64,000 nt of DNA, taken from contig NZ_JBANDL010000002.1 in NCBI RefSeq assembly GCF_037027445.1, positions 2,232,001-2,296,000 of the forward strand. The letters are read 5' to 3'. The notes under the pieces were generated by a model. It made no database searches. It saw nothing but the letters and a program-made list of their open reading frames with translations, and was not told where the DNA came from. Origin of the DNA: Lysobacter firmicutimachus (GTDB taxonomy: Bacteria > Pseudomonadota > Gammaproteobacteria > Xanthomonadales > Xanthomonadaceae). Positions 47,340-56,777 of this stretch are shown in pieces. The stretch's first letter is position 1; each line of letters starts with the position of its first letter. The position numbers and the translations under genes were made by a program.

Positions 47340-47762
47340 TCAGTGGGCGGCCGGGGCGGGCGCGGCGCCGCAATGCGGCGGGCGTTCGGCCGGAGCGTGG
47401 AAGGTCACCGGCACCTGGATGTCGGTGGAGACCGGCTTGCCGTTGCGGGTCGCGGCTTCGAAGCGCCAGCGCTGCACGCCTTGGATCGCGGCTTGGTCGA
47501 GCGCGGCGACCTTGCTGCCTTCGAGCACGTTGACCTTGGTCGGCTTGCCTTCCGGGCCGACGGTCAGCTGCAGCACCACCTTGCCGCCGATCTGGTCGCA
47601 GCCGATGGTCTGCGGGTAATCCGGCGGCGGCGTGTCGACCGCGCGCAGCGGGGTCGAGGGAATCGCCGGCGCCTCGGGCGCGCGCTGGCAGCCGGCGGCC
47701 AAGGCCGCGGCCAGGGCGGCGGCCAGCGCCGGGGCGAGGGACAGCGGACGGTGCAGGGTCAT
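47340..47762 (-). CDS. TonB-domain lipoprotein
   Basis: 140 residues from the ATG at 47762. A lipoprotein signal peptide (LAPALAAALAAALAAGC, lipobox LAAGC) leads into a short linker and a TonB-type C-terminal domain (PPPDYPQTIGCDQIGGKVVL, VAALDQAAIQGVQRWRFEAATR). The domain resembles those at 7934 and 8678, but the membrane anchor is a lipid, which is unusual for a true TonB. A role with an outer-membrane receptor is possible; a simpler periplasmic protein that has borrowed the TonB fold is also possible. Confidence 0.8.
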   Translation of the reverse strand: MTLHRPLSLAPALAAALAAALAAGCQRAPEAPAIPSTPLRAVDTPPPDYPQTIGCDQIGGKVVLQLTVGPEGKPTKVNVLEGSKVAALDQAAIQGVQRWRFEAATRNGKPVSTDIQVPVTFHAPAERPPHCGAAPAPAAH

Positions 47763-47767
47763 GGCAG

Positions 47768-48109
47768 TCAACCAGTCAGGGCTTCGGCCTTGGCGGCGCA
47801 GATGAAGTCGTTCTCGCTCAGTCCGCCGACGTCGTGGGTCGAGTAGCGCACCACGCAACGATCGTAATGCACGCCGAGGTCGGGGTGATGGTCCTCGCGG
47901 TGGGCCATGAACGCCAGAGCGTTCACGAACGCCATGGTGCGATAGTAGTCGTCGAAGCGGAAAGTCTTGGTGAGGGCGTGGCCGTCTTCGGCCAGTTCCC
48001 AGCCCGGCACCTGCGGCAGCAGTTCGCGCACGCGCGCCTCGTTGAGCCGGTGCTCGCTGCCGCGGCGGGCGATGCAATGGGCCTGGGACAGGGGAATGAG
48101 GTCGTTCAT
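47768..48109 (-). CDS. phhB: Pterin-4a-carbinolamine dehydratase
   Basis: 113 residues, the usual PCD length. It regenerates tetrahydropterin from the 4a-carbinolamine formed by phenylalanine hydroxylase; it also occurs without it. Signature [20 protein letters not shown] with the EDHHP active-site pair, and [19 protein letters not shown]. The 5-base gap to the TonB-type lipoprotein downstream suggests one transcript. No phhA is visible nearby. Confidence 0.93.
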   Translation of the reverse strand: MNDLIPLSQAHCIARRGSEHRLNEARVRELLPQVPGWELAEDGHALTKTFRFDDYYRTMAFVNALAFMAHREDHHPDLGVHYDRCVVRYSTHDVGGLSENDFICAAKAEALTG

Positions 48110-48249
48110 GGCGGACTCCTGGCGGCCGGCGCGGCGGCCGGGCGATGCGTCTGCGCCGCGACCGGTTCCGTCTGAACGGAATCGTATCGCCGGCGGTCGT
48201 AGGATGGGCGCGCGACTTCAGGTCGCGTCGACCCCGCTAGAATAGCCCG

Positions 48250-48846
48250 ATGATCAATATTTCCGAATCCGCCCAGGCGCACTTCCGCAAGCTGATCGAA
48301 CGCGAGGCCCTGCCGGGCCTGGGCGTGCGCCTGTCGGCGGTGCATCCGGGCACGCCGCGCGCCGACGTGCGGCTGGAGTTCGCCGAGCTCGCCGACCTGC
48401 ACGGCGACGAATGGGCGATCGACTGCGAAGGCTTCACCCTGTGGCTGCAGGCCGACAGCGTGCGTTACCTGGACGGCGCCGAGATCGATTACGAAACCCG
48501 CGCCACCGGCGGTCAGCTGCAGATTCGGGCGCCCAAGATCAAGGGCGAGGCGCCGGCCGACTCGGCCTCGCTGGTCGAGCGCGTGCATTGGGTGGTCGAG
48601 CACGAGATCAACCCGCAGCTGGCCCAGCACCGCGGCAACGTGGCGGTGCAGGAAGTGACCGCCGACGGCGTGGTCGTGCTGCGCTTCGGCGGCGGCTGCC
48701 ATGGCTGCGGCATGGCCGATGTGACCCTCAAGCAGGGCATCGAGACCACGTTGATGAGCAAGGTGCCGGGGGTGACCGCGGTGCGCGACGCCACCGACCA
48801 CGACAGCGGCGACGCGCCGTACATCCGCCGGGACAGCGCGGCCTGA
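48250..48846 (+). CDS. nfuA: Fe-S biogenesis protein NfuA
   Basis: 198 residues. N-terminal degenerate A-type (HesB-like) domain (about 1-95: [15 protein letters not shown]) and C-terminal Nfu domain with the cluster-binding CxxC in [22 protein letters not shown]. It delivers 4Fe-4S clusters to target proteins under stress. Length and domain order match E. coli NfuA. 19-base gap to the next gene. Confidence 0.95.
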   Translation: MINISESAQAHFRKLIEREALPGLGVRLSAVHPGTPRADVRLEFAELADLHGDEWAIDCEGFTLWLQADSVRYLDGAEIDYETRATGGQLQIRAPKIKGEAPADSASLVERVHWVVEHEINPQLAQHRGNVAVQEVTADGVVVLRFGGGCHGCGMADVTLKQGIETTLMSKVPGVTAVRDATDHDSGDAPYIRRDSAA

Positions 48847-48865
48847 TCGCGGCGCGGCGCAGCCC

Positions 48866-50599
48866 ATGCCCACCGCCGCCTCGCTCATCGAAGCCCTGCA
48901 ACGACGGTTGCGGCTGGCGCCGCGGCGCGCGCCCGGCGAACTGCCGCCGGGCTGGCAGCATTGGCTGGACGAAATGCCCGCGCGCGCCGACGCGGTGACC
49001 GGCGCCACCCCCGAGGCGGTGCTCGCCGTGCTGGCCCAGCGTCCGCTGGCGCAGCCGCCCGCGCGCGCCGCCGCGCTCAACCGCTGGCAGGCGTTCGCGA
49101 CGCTGTGGCGGCAGGAGTGGCATCCGCCGGCGCGCGAAGAGCGCGGCCTGCGCTGGTTCGCCGGCTCGACTTCGCTGCTGTGGCATCTGATCTTCGGCGG
49201 CCTGCTGATCTGGCTGATGTACCTGCAGTATTTCGCCACCCGGCCGCCGGCGCGCGGCGAGGACGTGACCCTGGTCGAGCTGATCGGCGACGGTACCCCG
49301 CAGCGGCCCGGAGGCGGTCCGCAGCAGCCCAGCGAACAGCCCAGCGAGCAGGCGGCCGAGCCGACGCCGGCGCAAACCCAGGCGCCGCCCCAGGGCGCCG
49401 CGGCCGAACCGGCGCCGCCGCAACCCGACGTACCGACGCCGCCGGCGCCGGAACTGCAGGCGGCATTGCCCGAGGTGCCGCAGCGCGACGTGCCGGAACC
49501 GCAGTTGCCGCCGCCGACCGCGGAACAGCCGGTGATGGTCAGCAAGGCCTTGCCCGATGCGCCGCAGGAATTCGTCCTGCCGCCGACCCGGCGCCGGGTC
49601 GACGACAGCGTGCGCGTGCCGCAGTTGGAGGCCGCCGCCCGGCCGGTGCCGTCGCAGGACGTGCCGGCACCGGTGCAGCCGATCGCACGCGAACTGCCGC
49701 AGCGCGAGATCGCCGCGCCGAGCCTGAGCGCGCGGCCGCGCGAGATCGCGCTGCGCGAGGTGCCGGCGCCGACGCCCGCGCCGGCCTTGCCGAGCGTGAA
49801 TCTGCCGAGCCGCTCGATCAGCGCGCCGCAACTGCGCAGCGTCACGCCGTCGGTGCGGGTGGCGGACATTCCGACGCCGAACCCGCCCGCACCGGCTGCC
49901 CGGTCGGCCGCGCCGGCCTCCAGCAGCGCGCCTGCGGCCGCGACGCCCGCGCCGAGCAAAGAACCCGCATTCCCGGCGTCCGCGGCGGACGCCGCCGCGG
50001 CCCTGGACGCGGCGGCGAGCGCGCCGAGCGCCGCTGCGCGCGCGCCGGCCGCGACCGCCGGCGCCGGGCCCAAGCCGACGCCGGCTCCCGGCACCTGGTC
50101 TTCGCCCAAGCGCGGCGACGACTGGGGCGAAGCCGCGCGCAACCGCCCCGGCGGCCAGCCGGGCCAGCCTAGCCAGGCCCCGGGCCTGTACGGCAGCGAC
50201 GGCCGGGTGCGCCTGGCCGAGACGCCGGGGTCGGCCTCGCCGGGCCAGCCGCCGGGCACGATCACCGAGGAGATCAAGGACCTCGACCGCGCCGGCACCT
50301 GGTTGCGGCGCAAGCCCAACGATTACGAGCCGACCACCTTCGACAAGTACTGGCGTCCGAACGAGACCCTGCTGGCCGAGTGGGTGCGGCGCAGCGTCCA
50401 GACCGTGATGATCCCGATCCCGGGCACCAGCAAGCGCATCCGCTGCTCGGTGGTGCTGTTGATGGCCGGCGGCGGCTGCGGCATCAACGACCCCAACCTC
50501 AACGATCAGCCGGCCGAGGCGCGACCGCCGCCGGACGTGCCGTTCAAGCCGCATCTGCAGGAAGACAACGGCAGCGTGCGGCCGCCGCCGGGCGGCTGA
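48866..50599 (+). CDS. Transmembrane repetitive protein (Pro/Ala-rich), Xanthomonadaceae type
   Basis: 577 residues. A soluble N-terminal part (about 1-100: LIEALQRRLRLAPRRAPGEL) with RWQAFATLWRQEWHPP, one membrane helix near 105-125 (LLWHLIFGGLLIWLMYLQYF), then a long low-complexity Pro/Ala/Gln/Arg-rich region (about 150-440), and a conserved-looking C terminus (WSSPKRGDDWGEAARNRPGG, YEPTTFDKYWRPNETLLAEW, VQTVMIPIPGTSKRIRCSVV, GGCGINDPNL). The linker is built of loosely repeated proline motifs (PEVPQRDVPEPQLPPP type). Xanthomonads carry similar proteins; function unknown. It follows nfuA closely and ends near a strong bidirectional terminator. Confidence 0.8.
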   Translation: MPTAASLIEALQRRLRLAPRRAPGELPPGWQHWLDEMPARADAVTGATPEAVLAVLAQRPLAQPPARAAALNRWQAFATLWRQEWHPPAREERGLRWFAGSTSLLWHLIFGGLLIWLMYLQYFATRPPARGEDVTLVELIGDGTPQRPGGGPQQPSEQPSEQAAEPTPAQTQAPPQGAAAEPAPPQPDVPTPPAPELQAALPEVPQRDVPEPQLPPPTAEQPVMVSKALPDAPQEFVLPPTRRRVDDSVRVPQLEAAARPVPSQDVPAPVQPIARELPQREIAAPSLSARPREIALREVPAPTPAPALPSVNLPSRSISAPQLRSVTPSVRVADIPTPNPPAPAARSAAPASSSAPAAATPAPSKEPAFPASAADAAAALDAAASAPSAAARAPAATAGAGPKPTPAPGTWSSPKRGDDWGEAARNRPGGQPGQPSQAPGLYGSDGRVRLAETPGSASPGQPPGTITEEIKDLDRAGTWLRRKPNDYEPTTFDKYWRPNETLLAEWVRRSVQTVMIPIPGTSKRIRCSVVLLMAGGGCGINDPNLNDQPAEARPPPDVPFKPHLQEDNGSVRPPPGG

Positions 50600-50748
50600 G
50601 CGCCCGGGCCTGGGACCGGATTCCCGCGTCGCTGCCTACGATAGGGCGGGCGCGGCGGCGGGGCGGTGGATCGCGGCGGCCGGTCCGGCCCGTTGACCGG
50701 TCCGCCGGCGAGCTGCGAGCGGCGCACGCGCCGGACTCGATACAAAAG

Positions 50749-50776
50749 AAAACGGCCCGCGCGAGCGGGCCGTTTT
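50749..50776. terminator. Strong bidirectional terminator
   Basis: Perfect 12-bp stem AAAACGGCCCGC (50749-50760), loop GCGA, GCGGGCCGTTTT (50765-50776), between the convergent repetitive-protein gene and the cytochrome c gene. T-rich on both strands. Confidence 0.92.
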
Positions 50777-50827
50777 CCTTCATGAGGTCCTGCGGCGAGC
50801 GTACGCGGCGCAGGCCCGCGCGGCGAT

Positions 50828-51277
50828 TCAGTGAATGCCGTGCAGGTCGCGCAGCTGACCCTTGTCGCGCGAACCGAAGTAGGCGGCGAGGTCGGCGATC
50901 TGCTGGTCGTTGAGCGCCTTGGCCTGGTTCGACATCAACGCGTGCTCGCGGTCGCCGTCGCGGTACATCTGCAGCGAGTGGGCGATGTAGTCGTGGTACT
51001 GGCCGGCCAGCTTGGGGTAGGTCGGGTCGATCGGCGCATTGCCTTCGGCGCCGTGGCAATCCACGCAGGACTGACCGGTGGCCGCGCCCTTGACGCTGGC
51101 CAGCTTCTCGCCTTCGGCGATGCGGCCGGCCGGCAGGCCCGAGGAGGATGAGGTGTGGCCGGCGTTGCGATCGGCCGAGGAATGGCCGGCCGGCACGTCG
51201 GCGCTGGAGCAGGCGGCGAGGGCGAGCGACAGTGCGGCCAGGGCGACGCCGCGCTTGATCAAGCGGATCTGGGTCAT
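50828..51277 (-). CDS. Lipoprotein c-type cytochrome
   Basis: 149 residues from the ATG at 51277. Signal peptide with lipobox LALAAC, a Ser/His-rich linker, then one cytochrome c domain with heme site CVDCHG and the distal Met likely in ALMSNQAKAL. Cytochrome c4/class I type fold (YPKLAGQYHDYI, LNDQQIADLAAYFGS). It is an electron carrier tethered to the periplasmic face. 8-base gap to the upstream cytochrome gene, so one operon. Confidence 0.9.
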   Translation of the reverse strand: MTQIRLIKRGVALAALSLALAACSSADVPAGHSSADRNAGHTSSSSGLPAGRIAEGEKLASVKGAATGQSCVDCHGAEGNAPIDPTYPKLAGQYHDYIAHSLQMYRDGDREHALMSNQAKALNDQQIADLAAYFGSRDKGQLRDLHGIH

Positions 51278-51285
51278 GGGGCGGC

Positions 51286-51681
51286 TCACTTGGCGCTGGA
51301 GAGGAAGGCGGCGATGTCGGCGATGTCCTGGTCCGAGAAGCTCTGGGCCTGGGCCTGCATGGTCGGGTGCTTGCGCGTGCCTTTCTTGTATTCGCTCAGC
51401 GCGTTGACCAGGTACTCCTGCGACTGCCCGACGATCTTGGGCACGTGGTAGTTCGGATAGGCGTTCTTGTAGCCGGTGACCCCGTGGCAGCCCTGGCAGG
51501 TGTAGGTCAGCTGGCGACCGGTTTCGGCGTTGCCTTTCGCCGTCGGCGCCTTGGCCGGGGCGGGTGCGGCTGCGGCGGCGGGCGCGGCAGTGGCGGCCGG
51601 CGCCTTGGCGGGTTCCTGCGCGTGCGCCGTAGCGGCGGCCAGGGTCAGAGCGAAACAGGCGATCGTCAGCGGTCGCATCAT
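51286..51681 (-). CDS. Periplasmic c-type cytochrome
   Basis: 131 residues (a second ATG follows the first directly). Cleavable signal peptide (MMRPLTIACFALTLAAATAHAQ), an Ala/Pro/Lys linker of about 25 residues, then one heme domain with CQGCHGVTGYKNAYPNYHVP and MQAQAQSFSDQDIADIAAFL. Paired with the lipoprotein cytochrome downstream; the two domains are alike (EYLVNALSEYKKGTR against HDYIAHSLQMYRDGD) and could exchange electrons with each other. The terminal oxidase partner is not adjacent. Confidence 0.9.
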   Translation of the reverse strand: MMRPLTIACFALTLAAATAHAQEPAKAPAATAAPAAAAAPAPAKAPTAKGNAETGRQLTYTCQGCHGVTGYKNAYPNYHVPKIVGQSQEYLVNALSEYKKGTRKHPTMQAQAQSFSDQDIADIAAFLSSAK

Positions 51682-52007
51682 GTCGTAGTCCGCAATCTCG
51701 AATGGCTAGCGAAAGGTGGTGGCTGGCTCTACGCGGCCGGAGACCGCGCACAAGTGGGCGAGTATAGCCGGCGATGCGACTGCAACGAAGTCGTCGTTCG
51801 ACGCATCCATGCTTCGGGGCCGGAACGCCGGCGGCCGCGGCCGCTCGCGCTTACCGTGCCTCAGAATAAATCCATGGCTCCAGTCACCATGACCTTCGGC
51901 GGATGGTGGCTTTCCGGGCCGGTGATATACCTATATACAACACCGGCATACGGCCGGTTCCGCCGAAGTCCTTCGACGTTCTTATGAGAATCCTGGGGTC
52001 GTTTCGC

Positions 52008-53153
52008 ATGCGTCATCTCACCCATAACCGCCGCGGCGGTGCTTCGGCGCGCAGTACGCTGGCGGTCGCCGCCCTGGCCCTGGCCTGTACGCTCGGGCTG
52101 GCGGCCTGCAAGGGCGGCCCCGGCGCCGCCGAGGCGCAAGGCAAGGAAGCCAAGGACAAGGCGTCCGAGGCGGTACCGGTCGAAGTCGCCCAGGCGACCC
52201 GGCGCGCGATCGCGGCCAGCTACACTGGCACCGCGCCGCTGGAGGCGCGCGCCGAATCGCAGGTGGTGGCCAAGACCTCCGGCGTGGCCCTGGCGGTGAT
52301 GGTCGAGGAAGGCCAGCACGTCCAGGCCGGCCAGGTCCTGGTCCGGCTCGACTCGGCCCGCGCCGAGCTGCAGGCGGCCCAGACCAACGCCACCATGCGC
52401 AAGCTGGAGGCCAACTACGCCCGCTCCAAGCAACTGGCCGAACAGCGCCTGCTCAGCGCCAACGACAACGACCAGTTGCGCTACGACCTGGAAAACGCCC
52501 GCGCCGCCAACCGCATGGCCAACCTCGAGTTGTCCTACGCCAACGTGCAGGCGCCGATCTCCGGCATCGTCGCATCGCGTTCGATCAAGACCGGCAATTT
52601 CGTCCAGATCAACTCGCCGATCATCCGCATCGTCGACACCTCGCGCCTGGAGGCGACCCTCAACGTGCCCGAGCGCGAGCTGGCCACGCTGAAGGCCGGC
52701 CTGCCGGTGCAGATGGCGGTCGACGCCATGCCCGGCAAGACGTTCGCAGGCAAGGTCGACCGGGTCGCGCCGGTGGTCGATTCGGGCAGCGGCACCTTCC
52801 GGGTGATCTGCAGCTTCGAGGGCGGCGGCGCGCTGCAGCCGGGCATGTTCGGCCGCCTGCGCATCGATTACGACAACCGCGCCGACGCGCTGGTGGTGCC
52901 GCGCGCGGCGCTGCTCGACGACGAGGGCGATCCGGCGGTGTTCGTGGTCCGCGGCAAGAAGGTCGCGCGGGTGCCGGTCAAGCTCGGCTACCTCGACGGC
53001 GCCTGGGCCGAGGTCCGCGACGGGATCAAGCTCGGCGACCAGGTCGTGGTCGCCGGCAAGACCGCGCTGCGCGAAGGCACCGAGGTGCAGTTGATCGGCC
53101 AGAACCCGCCGCGTGAAGTCGCCGCGGCGAAGCCGGCCACGCAGAAGCAATAA
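52008..53153 (+). CDS. RND efflux periplasmic adaptor (membrane-fusion protein)
   Basis: 381 residues if started at the ATG at 52008; an in-frame ATG at 51984 is also possible. Lipoprotein signal peptide (ALALACTLGLAACKG). MFP domains in order: lipoyl/hairpin (GTAPLEARAESQVVAKTSG, VEEGQHVQAGQVLVRLDSA), coiled-coil hairpin (about 115-165: AQTNATMRKLEANYARSKQ), beta barrel (PISGIVASRSIKTGNFVQIN) and membrane-proximal domain. It links the inner-membrane pumps downstream to an outer-membrane channel, none of which is encoded here. It leads the three-gene efflux operon. Confidence 0.93.
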   Translation: MRHLTHNRRGGASARSTLAVAALALACTLGLAACKGGPGAAEAQGKEAKDKASEAVPVEVAQATRRAIAASYTGTAPLEARAESQVVAKTSGVALAVMVEEGQHVQAGQVLVRLDSARAELQAAQTNATMRKLEANYARSKQLAEQRLLSANDNDQLRYDLENARAANRMANLELSYANVQAPISGIVASRSIKTGNFVQINSPIIRIVDTSRLEATLNVPERELATLKAGLPVQMAVDAMPGKTFAGKVDRVAPVVDSGSGTFRVICSFEGGGALQPGMFGRLRIDYDNRADALVVPRAALLDDEGDPAVFVVRGKKVARVPVKLGYLDGAWAEVRDGIKLGDQVVVAGKTALREGTEVQLIGQNPPREVAAAKPATQKQ

Positions 53154-53237
53154 GCGCGCCGGGCGCGCGCCTCCGCCGACGCCGCGTCCGCCGCGGCGCC
53201 GGCCGCTGACAACCCTAAGAGAACGTGGGGACTGACT

Positions 53238-56200
53238 GTGGCTCAGCCTTCGGACACGACGTCCTTCAACCTCGTGGAATTCTCCACGCGCCGCCGGGTC
53301 ACGGTGGCGATGGTGACCATTACCTTCCTGCTGTTCGGCGTGATCGCGCTCAACAGCCTCAAGGTCAACCTGCTGCCCGATCTCAGCTATCCGACGCTGA
53401 CGGTGCGCACCGAGTACACCGGCGCGGCGCCGACCGAAATCGAGACCCTGGTGACCGAGCCGCTGGAAGAGGCGCTCGGCGTGGTCAAGGGCCTGCGCAA
53501 GCTCAAGTCGGTCTCGCGCACCGGCCAGAGCGACGTGGTGCTCGAATTCGCCTGGGGCACCGACATGGACCAGGCCAGCCTGGAAGTGCGCGACAAGATG
53601 GAAGTCGTGCAGCTGCCGCTGGAAGTGAAGAAGCCGGTGCTGCTGCGCTTCAATCCTTCGACCGAGCCGATCCTGCGCATCGCCCTGTCCAACAAGGGCG
53701 GGGCCGCCGACGACACCGACGCGATCCGCCGCCTGACCGAGCTGCGCCGTTACGCCGACGACGATCTGAAGAAGAAACTCGAGCCGGTCGACGGCGTCGC
53801 CGCGGTCAAGGTCGGCGGCGGCCTGGAGGACGAGATCCAGGTCGACATCGACCAGCAGAAGATCGCCCAGCTCAACCTGCCGATCGACACCGTCATCCAG
53901 CGCCTGCAGCAGGAGAACATCAACATCTCCGGCGGCAGCCTGCAGGAGGGCAGCCAGCGCTATCTGGTGCGCACGGTCAACCAGTTCGCGACCGTGCCCG
54001 AAATCCGCGAGATGCTGGTGACCACCCAGCAGGCCGGCGGCAACGCCGCGGCCGACGCGGCCGCGGAAATGGCCCGGGTCGCCGCCGCCTCCGGTTCGGC
54101 CGACGCGATGGCCGCCGCGGCTTCGGTGCAGAGCGCCAACGACGGCGCGCAGAGCACGCCGGCCGGCGGCAAGCCGGTGCGGCTGAAGGACATCGCCGAG
54201 GTCCGCCAGGGCTACAAGGAACGCGAAGCGATCATCCGCCTGGCCGGCAAGGAAGCGGTGGAACTGGCGATCTACAAGGAGGGCGACGCCAATACCGTCG
54301 CCACCGCCGACGCCATCCAGGCGCGGCTGGAGGCGATCAAGTCGCAGATCCCGGCCGACGTCGAACTGACCACCATCGACGACCAGTCGCAGTTCATCCG
54401 CCACGCCATCGCCGACGTCAAGAAGGACGCGGTGATCGGCGGCCTGCTGGCGATCCTGATCATCTTCCTGTTCCTGCGCGACGGCTGGAGCACGTTCGTG
54501 ATCAGCCTGTCGCTGCCGGTCTCGATCGTCACCACCTTCTTCTTCATGGGCCAGCTCGACCTGAGCCTCAACGTGATGTCGCTGGGCGGCCTGGCGTTGG
54601 CGACCGGCCTGGTGGTGGACGACTCGATCGTGGTGCTCGAATCCATCGCCAAGGCGCGCGAACGCGGCCTGGGCATTCTCGACGCGGCGATCCAGGGCAC
54701 GCGCGAGGTCAGCATGGCGGTGATGGCCTCGACCTTGACCACGGTGGCGGTGTTCCTGCCGCTGGTGTTCGTCGAAGGCATCGCCGGCCAGCTGTTCCGC
54801 GATCAGGCCCTGACCGTGGCATTGGCGATCGCGATCTCGCTGGTCGTGTCGATGACCCTGATCCCGATGCTCAGCGCGCTCAAGGGACGGCCGCCGATGG
54901 CGTTCCCGGAGGAGGAGGGCCATCCGCGCTGGCAGCCGAACTCGCGCCTGCAAAAGCCGCTGGCCGCGATCGGCCACGGCGCCGGCGCCGGCGTGCGCGG
55001 CAGCGTGTTCGGCCTGAGCTGGTTGGTGGTGAAACTGTGGCGCGGGATCGCCGCGGTGGTCGGCCCGGTCATGCGCAAGGCCAGCGATCTGGCGATGGCG
55101 CCCTACGGCCGCGCCGAAAGCACGTATTTGAAGCTGTTGCCGGCGGCGTTGCGCCGGCCGACCCTGGTGCTGCTGCTGGCCGGCGCGGCCTTCGTCGCGA
55201 CCATGGCCACGGTGCCGCTGCTCGGCGCCGATCTGATCCCGCAGCTGGCCCAGGACCGCTTCGAAATGACGGTCAAGCTGCCGCCGGGCACGCCGCTGCG
55301 CGAGACCGACAAGCTGGTGCGCGAGCTGCAGCTCAAGCACGGCAAAGATCCGGGCATCCGCGCGCTGTTCGGCGTCAGCGGCAGCGGCACGCGCCTGGAC
55401 GCCAACCCCACCGAGAGCGGCGAGAACATCGGCAAGCTCACCGTGGTGATGGCCGACGGCGGCAGCAAGCAGGTCGAGGCGGCCGAAACCGAGCGCCTGC
55501 GCGAGACCATGGGCGCCCATCCGGCGGCCCAGGTCGGCTTCGCCCGGCCGCAGTTGTTCAGCTTCTCGACGCCGCTGGAAATCGAGCTGCGCGGCCAGGA
55601 CCTGGAAACCATCCAGCGCGCCGGCCAGCGCATGGCGGCGATGCTGCGCGCCAATCCGCACTACGCCGACGTCAAGTCGACGGTGGAACAGGGCTTCCCC
55701 GAGATCCAGATCCGCTTCGACCAGGACCGCGCCGGCGCGCTCGGCCTGACCACGCGCCAGATCGCCGATGCGGTGGTCAAGAAGGTGCGCGGCGAAGTGG
55801 CCACCCGCTACAGCTTCCGCGACCGCAAGATCGACGTGCTGGTGCGGGCGCGCGAATCCGACCGCGCCTCGCTGGAGAGCATCCGCCGCCTGATCGTCAA
55901 TCCGGGCAGCAGCCGGCCGGTGACCCTGAGCTCGGTCGCCGACGTGGTCTCGACCACCGGTCCGAGCGAGATCCACCGCGCCGACCAGGTGCGGGTGGCG
56001 ATCGTCTCGGCCAATCTGCGCGACATCGACCTCGGCGGCGCGATCGACGAGGTCCGGCAGATGGTCGCCGAGCAGCCGCTCGGCCCCGAGATCGGCATGC
56101 ACATCGGCGGCCAGGGCGAGGAGCTGCAGCAGTCGATCAACTCGCTGCTGTTCGCGTTCGGCCTGGCGATCTTCCTGGTCTACCTGGTCATGGCCTCGCA

Positions 56201-56765
56201 GTTCGAATCGCTGCTGCACCCGTTCGTGATCCTGTTCACCATCCCGCTGGCGTTGGTCGGCGCGGTGCTGGCGCTGGTGCTGACCCGTTCGCCGGTGTCG
56301 GTGGTGGTGTTCATCGGCCTGATCCTGCTGGTCGGCCTGGTGGTGAAGAACGCGATCATCCTGATCGACAAGGTCAACCAGTTGCGCGAGGAAGGCGTGG
56401 CCAAGCGCGAGGCGCTGATCGAAGGCGCGCGTTCGCGCCTGCGGCCGATCGTGATGACCACCACCTGCACCCTGTTCGGCTTCCTGCCGCTGGCGATCGC
56501 CACCGGCGAGGGCGCCGAGGTGCGCGCGCCGATGGCGATCACGGTGATCGGCGGCCTGCTGGTGTCGACCCTGCTGACCCTGGTGGTGATCCCGGTGGTG
56601 TACGACCTGCTCGACCGCCGTTCCGACGAGCACTACCGCGAGCGCGCCCGCCGCGCCCGGCGCGACGCCAGTGCGGTGAGCGAACGCATCCACGAGGAGC
56701 AGGAGCCGCTGCACGACGCCGACCTGCACCATCCGCCGCACGGTCACCAGCCGGGCCAGGCCTGA
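53238..56765 (+). CDS. RND efflux permease (large form)
   Basis: 1175 residues from a GTG at 53238. Twelve-helix HAE-type proton-driven multidrug pump: N-terminal LVEFSTRRRVTVAMVTITFLLFG is given as FSTRRRVTVAMVTITFLLFG, helix-4 aspartates in GLVVDDSIVVLESIAKARERG read as VVDDSIVVLESIA, and VVKNAIILIDKVNQLREEG. Longer than the usual 1030-1050 residues because of an Ala-rich insert in the first periplasmic part (about 265-310: NAAADAAAEMARVAAASG) and a spacer after helix 6 (about 555-600, FPEEEGHPRWQPNSRLQKPL). The C terminus is His-rich (HDADLHHPPHGHQPGQA). 12-base gap to the second permease. Confidence 0.92.
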   Translation: MAQPSDTTSFNLVEFSTRRRVTVAMVTITFLLFGVIALNSLKVNLLPDLSYPTLTVRTEYTGAAPTEIETLVTEPLEEALGVVKGLRKLKSVSRTGQSDVVLEFAWGTDMDQASLEVRDKMEVVQLPLEVKKPVLLRFNPSTEPILRIALSNKGGAADDTDAIRRLTELRRYADDDLKKKLEPVDGVAAVKVGGGLEDEIQVDIDQQKIAQLNLPIDTVIQRLQQENINISGGSLQEGSQRYLVRTVNQFATVPEIREMLVTTQQAGGNAAADAAAEMARVAAASGSADAMAAAASVQSANDGAQSTPAGGKPVRLKDIAEVRQGYKEREAIIRLAGKEAVELAIYKEGDANTVATADAIQARLEAIKSQIPADVELTTIDDQSQFIRHAIADVKKDAVIGGLLAILIIFLFLRDGWSTFVISLSLPVSIVTTFFFMGQLDLSLNVMSLGGLALATGLVVDDSIVVLESIAKARERGLGILDAAIQGTREVSMAVMASTLTTVAVFLPLVFVEGIAGQLFRDQALTVALAIAISLVVSMTLIPMLSALKGRPPMAFPEEEGHPRWQPNSRLQKPLAAIGHGAGAGVRGSVFGLSWLVVKLWRGIAAVVGPVMRKASDLAMAPYGRAESTYLKLLPAALRRPTLVLLLAGAAFVATMATVPLLGADLIPQLAQDRFEMTVKLPPGTPLRETDKLVRELQLKHGKDPGIRALFGVSGSGTRLDANPTESGENIGKLTVVMADGGSKQVEAAETERLRETMGAHPAAQVGFARPQLFSFSTPLEIELRGQDLETIQRAGQRMAAMLRANPHYADVKSTVEQGFPEIQIRFDQDRAGALGLTTRQIADAVVKKVRGEVATRYSFRDRKIDVLVRARESDRASLESIRRLIVNPGSSRPVTLSSVADVVSTTGPSEIHRADQVRVAIVSANLRDIDLGGAIDEVRQMVAEQPLGPEIGMHIGGQGEELQQSINSLLFAFGLAIFLVYLVMASQFESLLHPFVILFTIPLALVGAVLALVLTRSPVSVVVFIGLILLVGLVVKNAIILIDKVNQLREEGVAKREALIEGARSRLRPIVMTTTCTLFGFLPLAIATGEGAEVRAPMAITVIGGLLVSTLLTLVVIPVVYDLLDRRSDEHYRERARRARRDASAVSERIHEEQEPLHDADLHHPPHGHQPGQA

Positions 56766-56777
56766 GGAGCACCCAGG

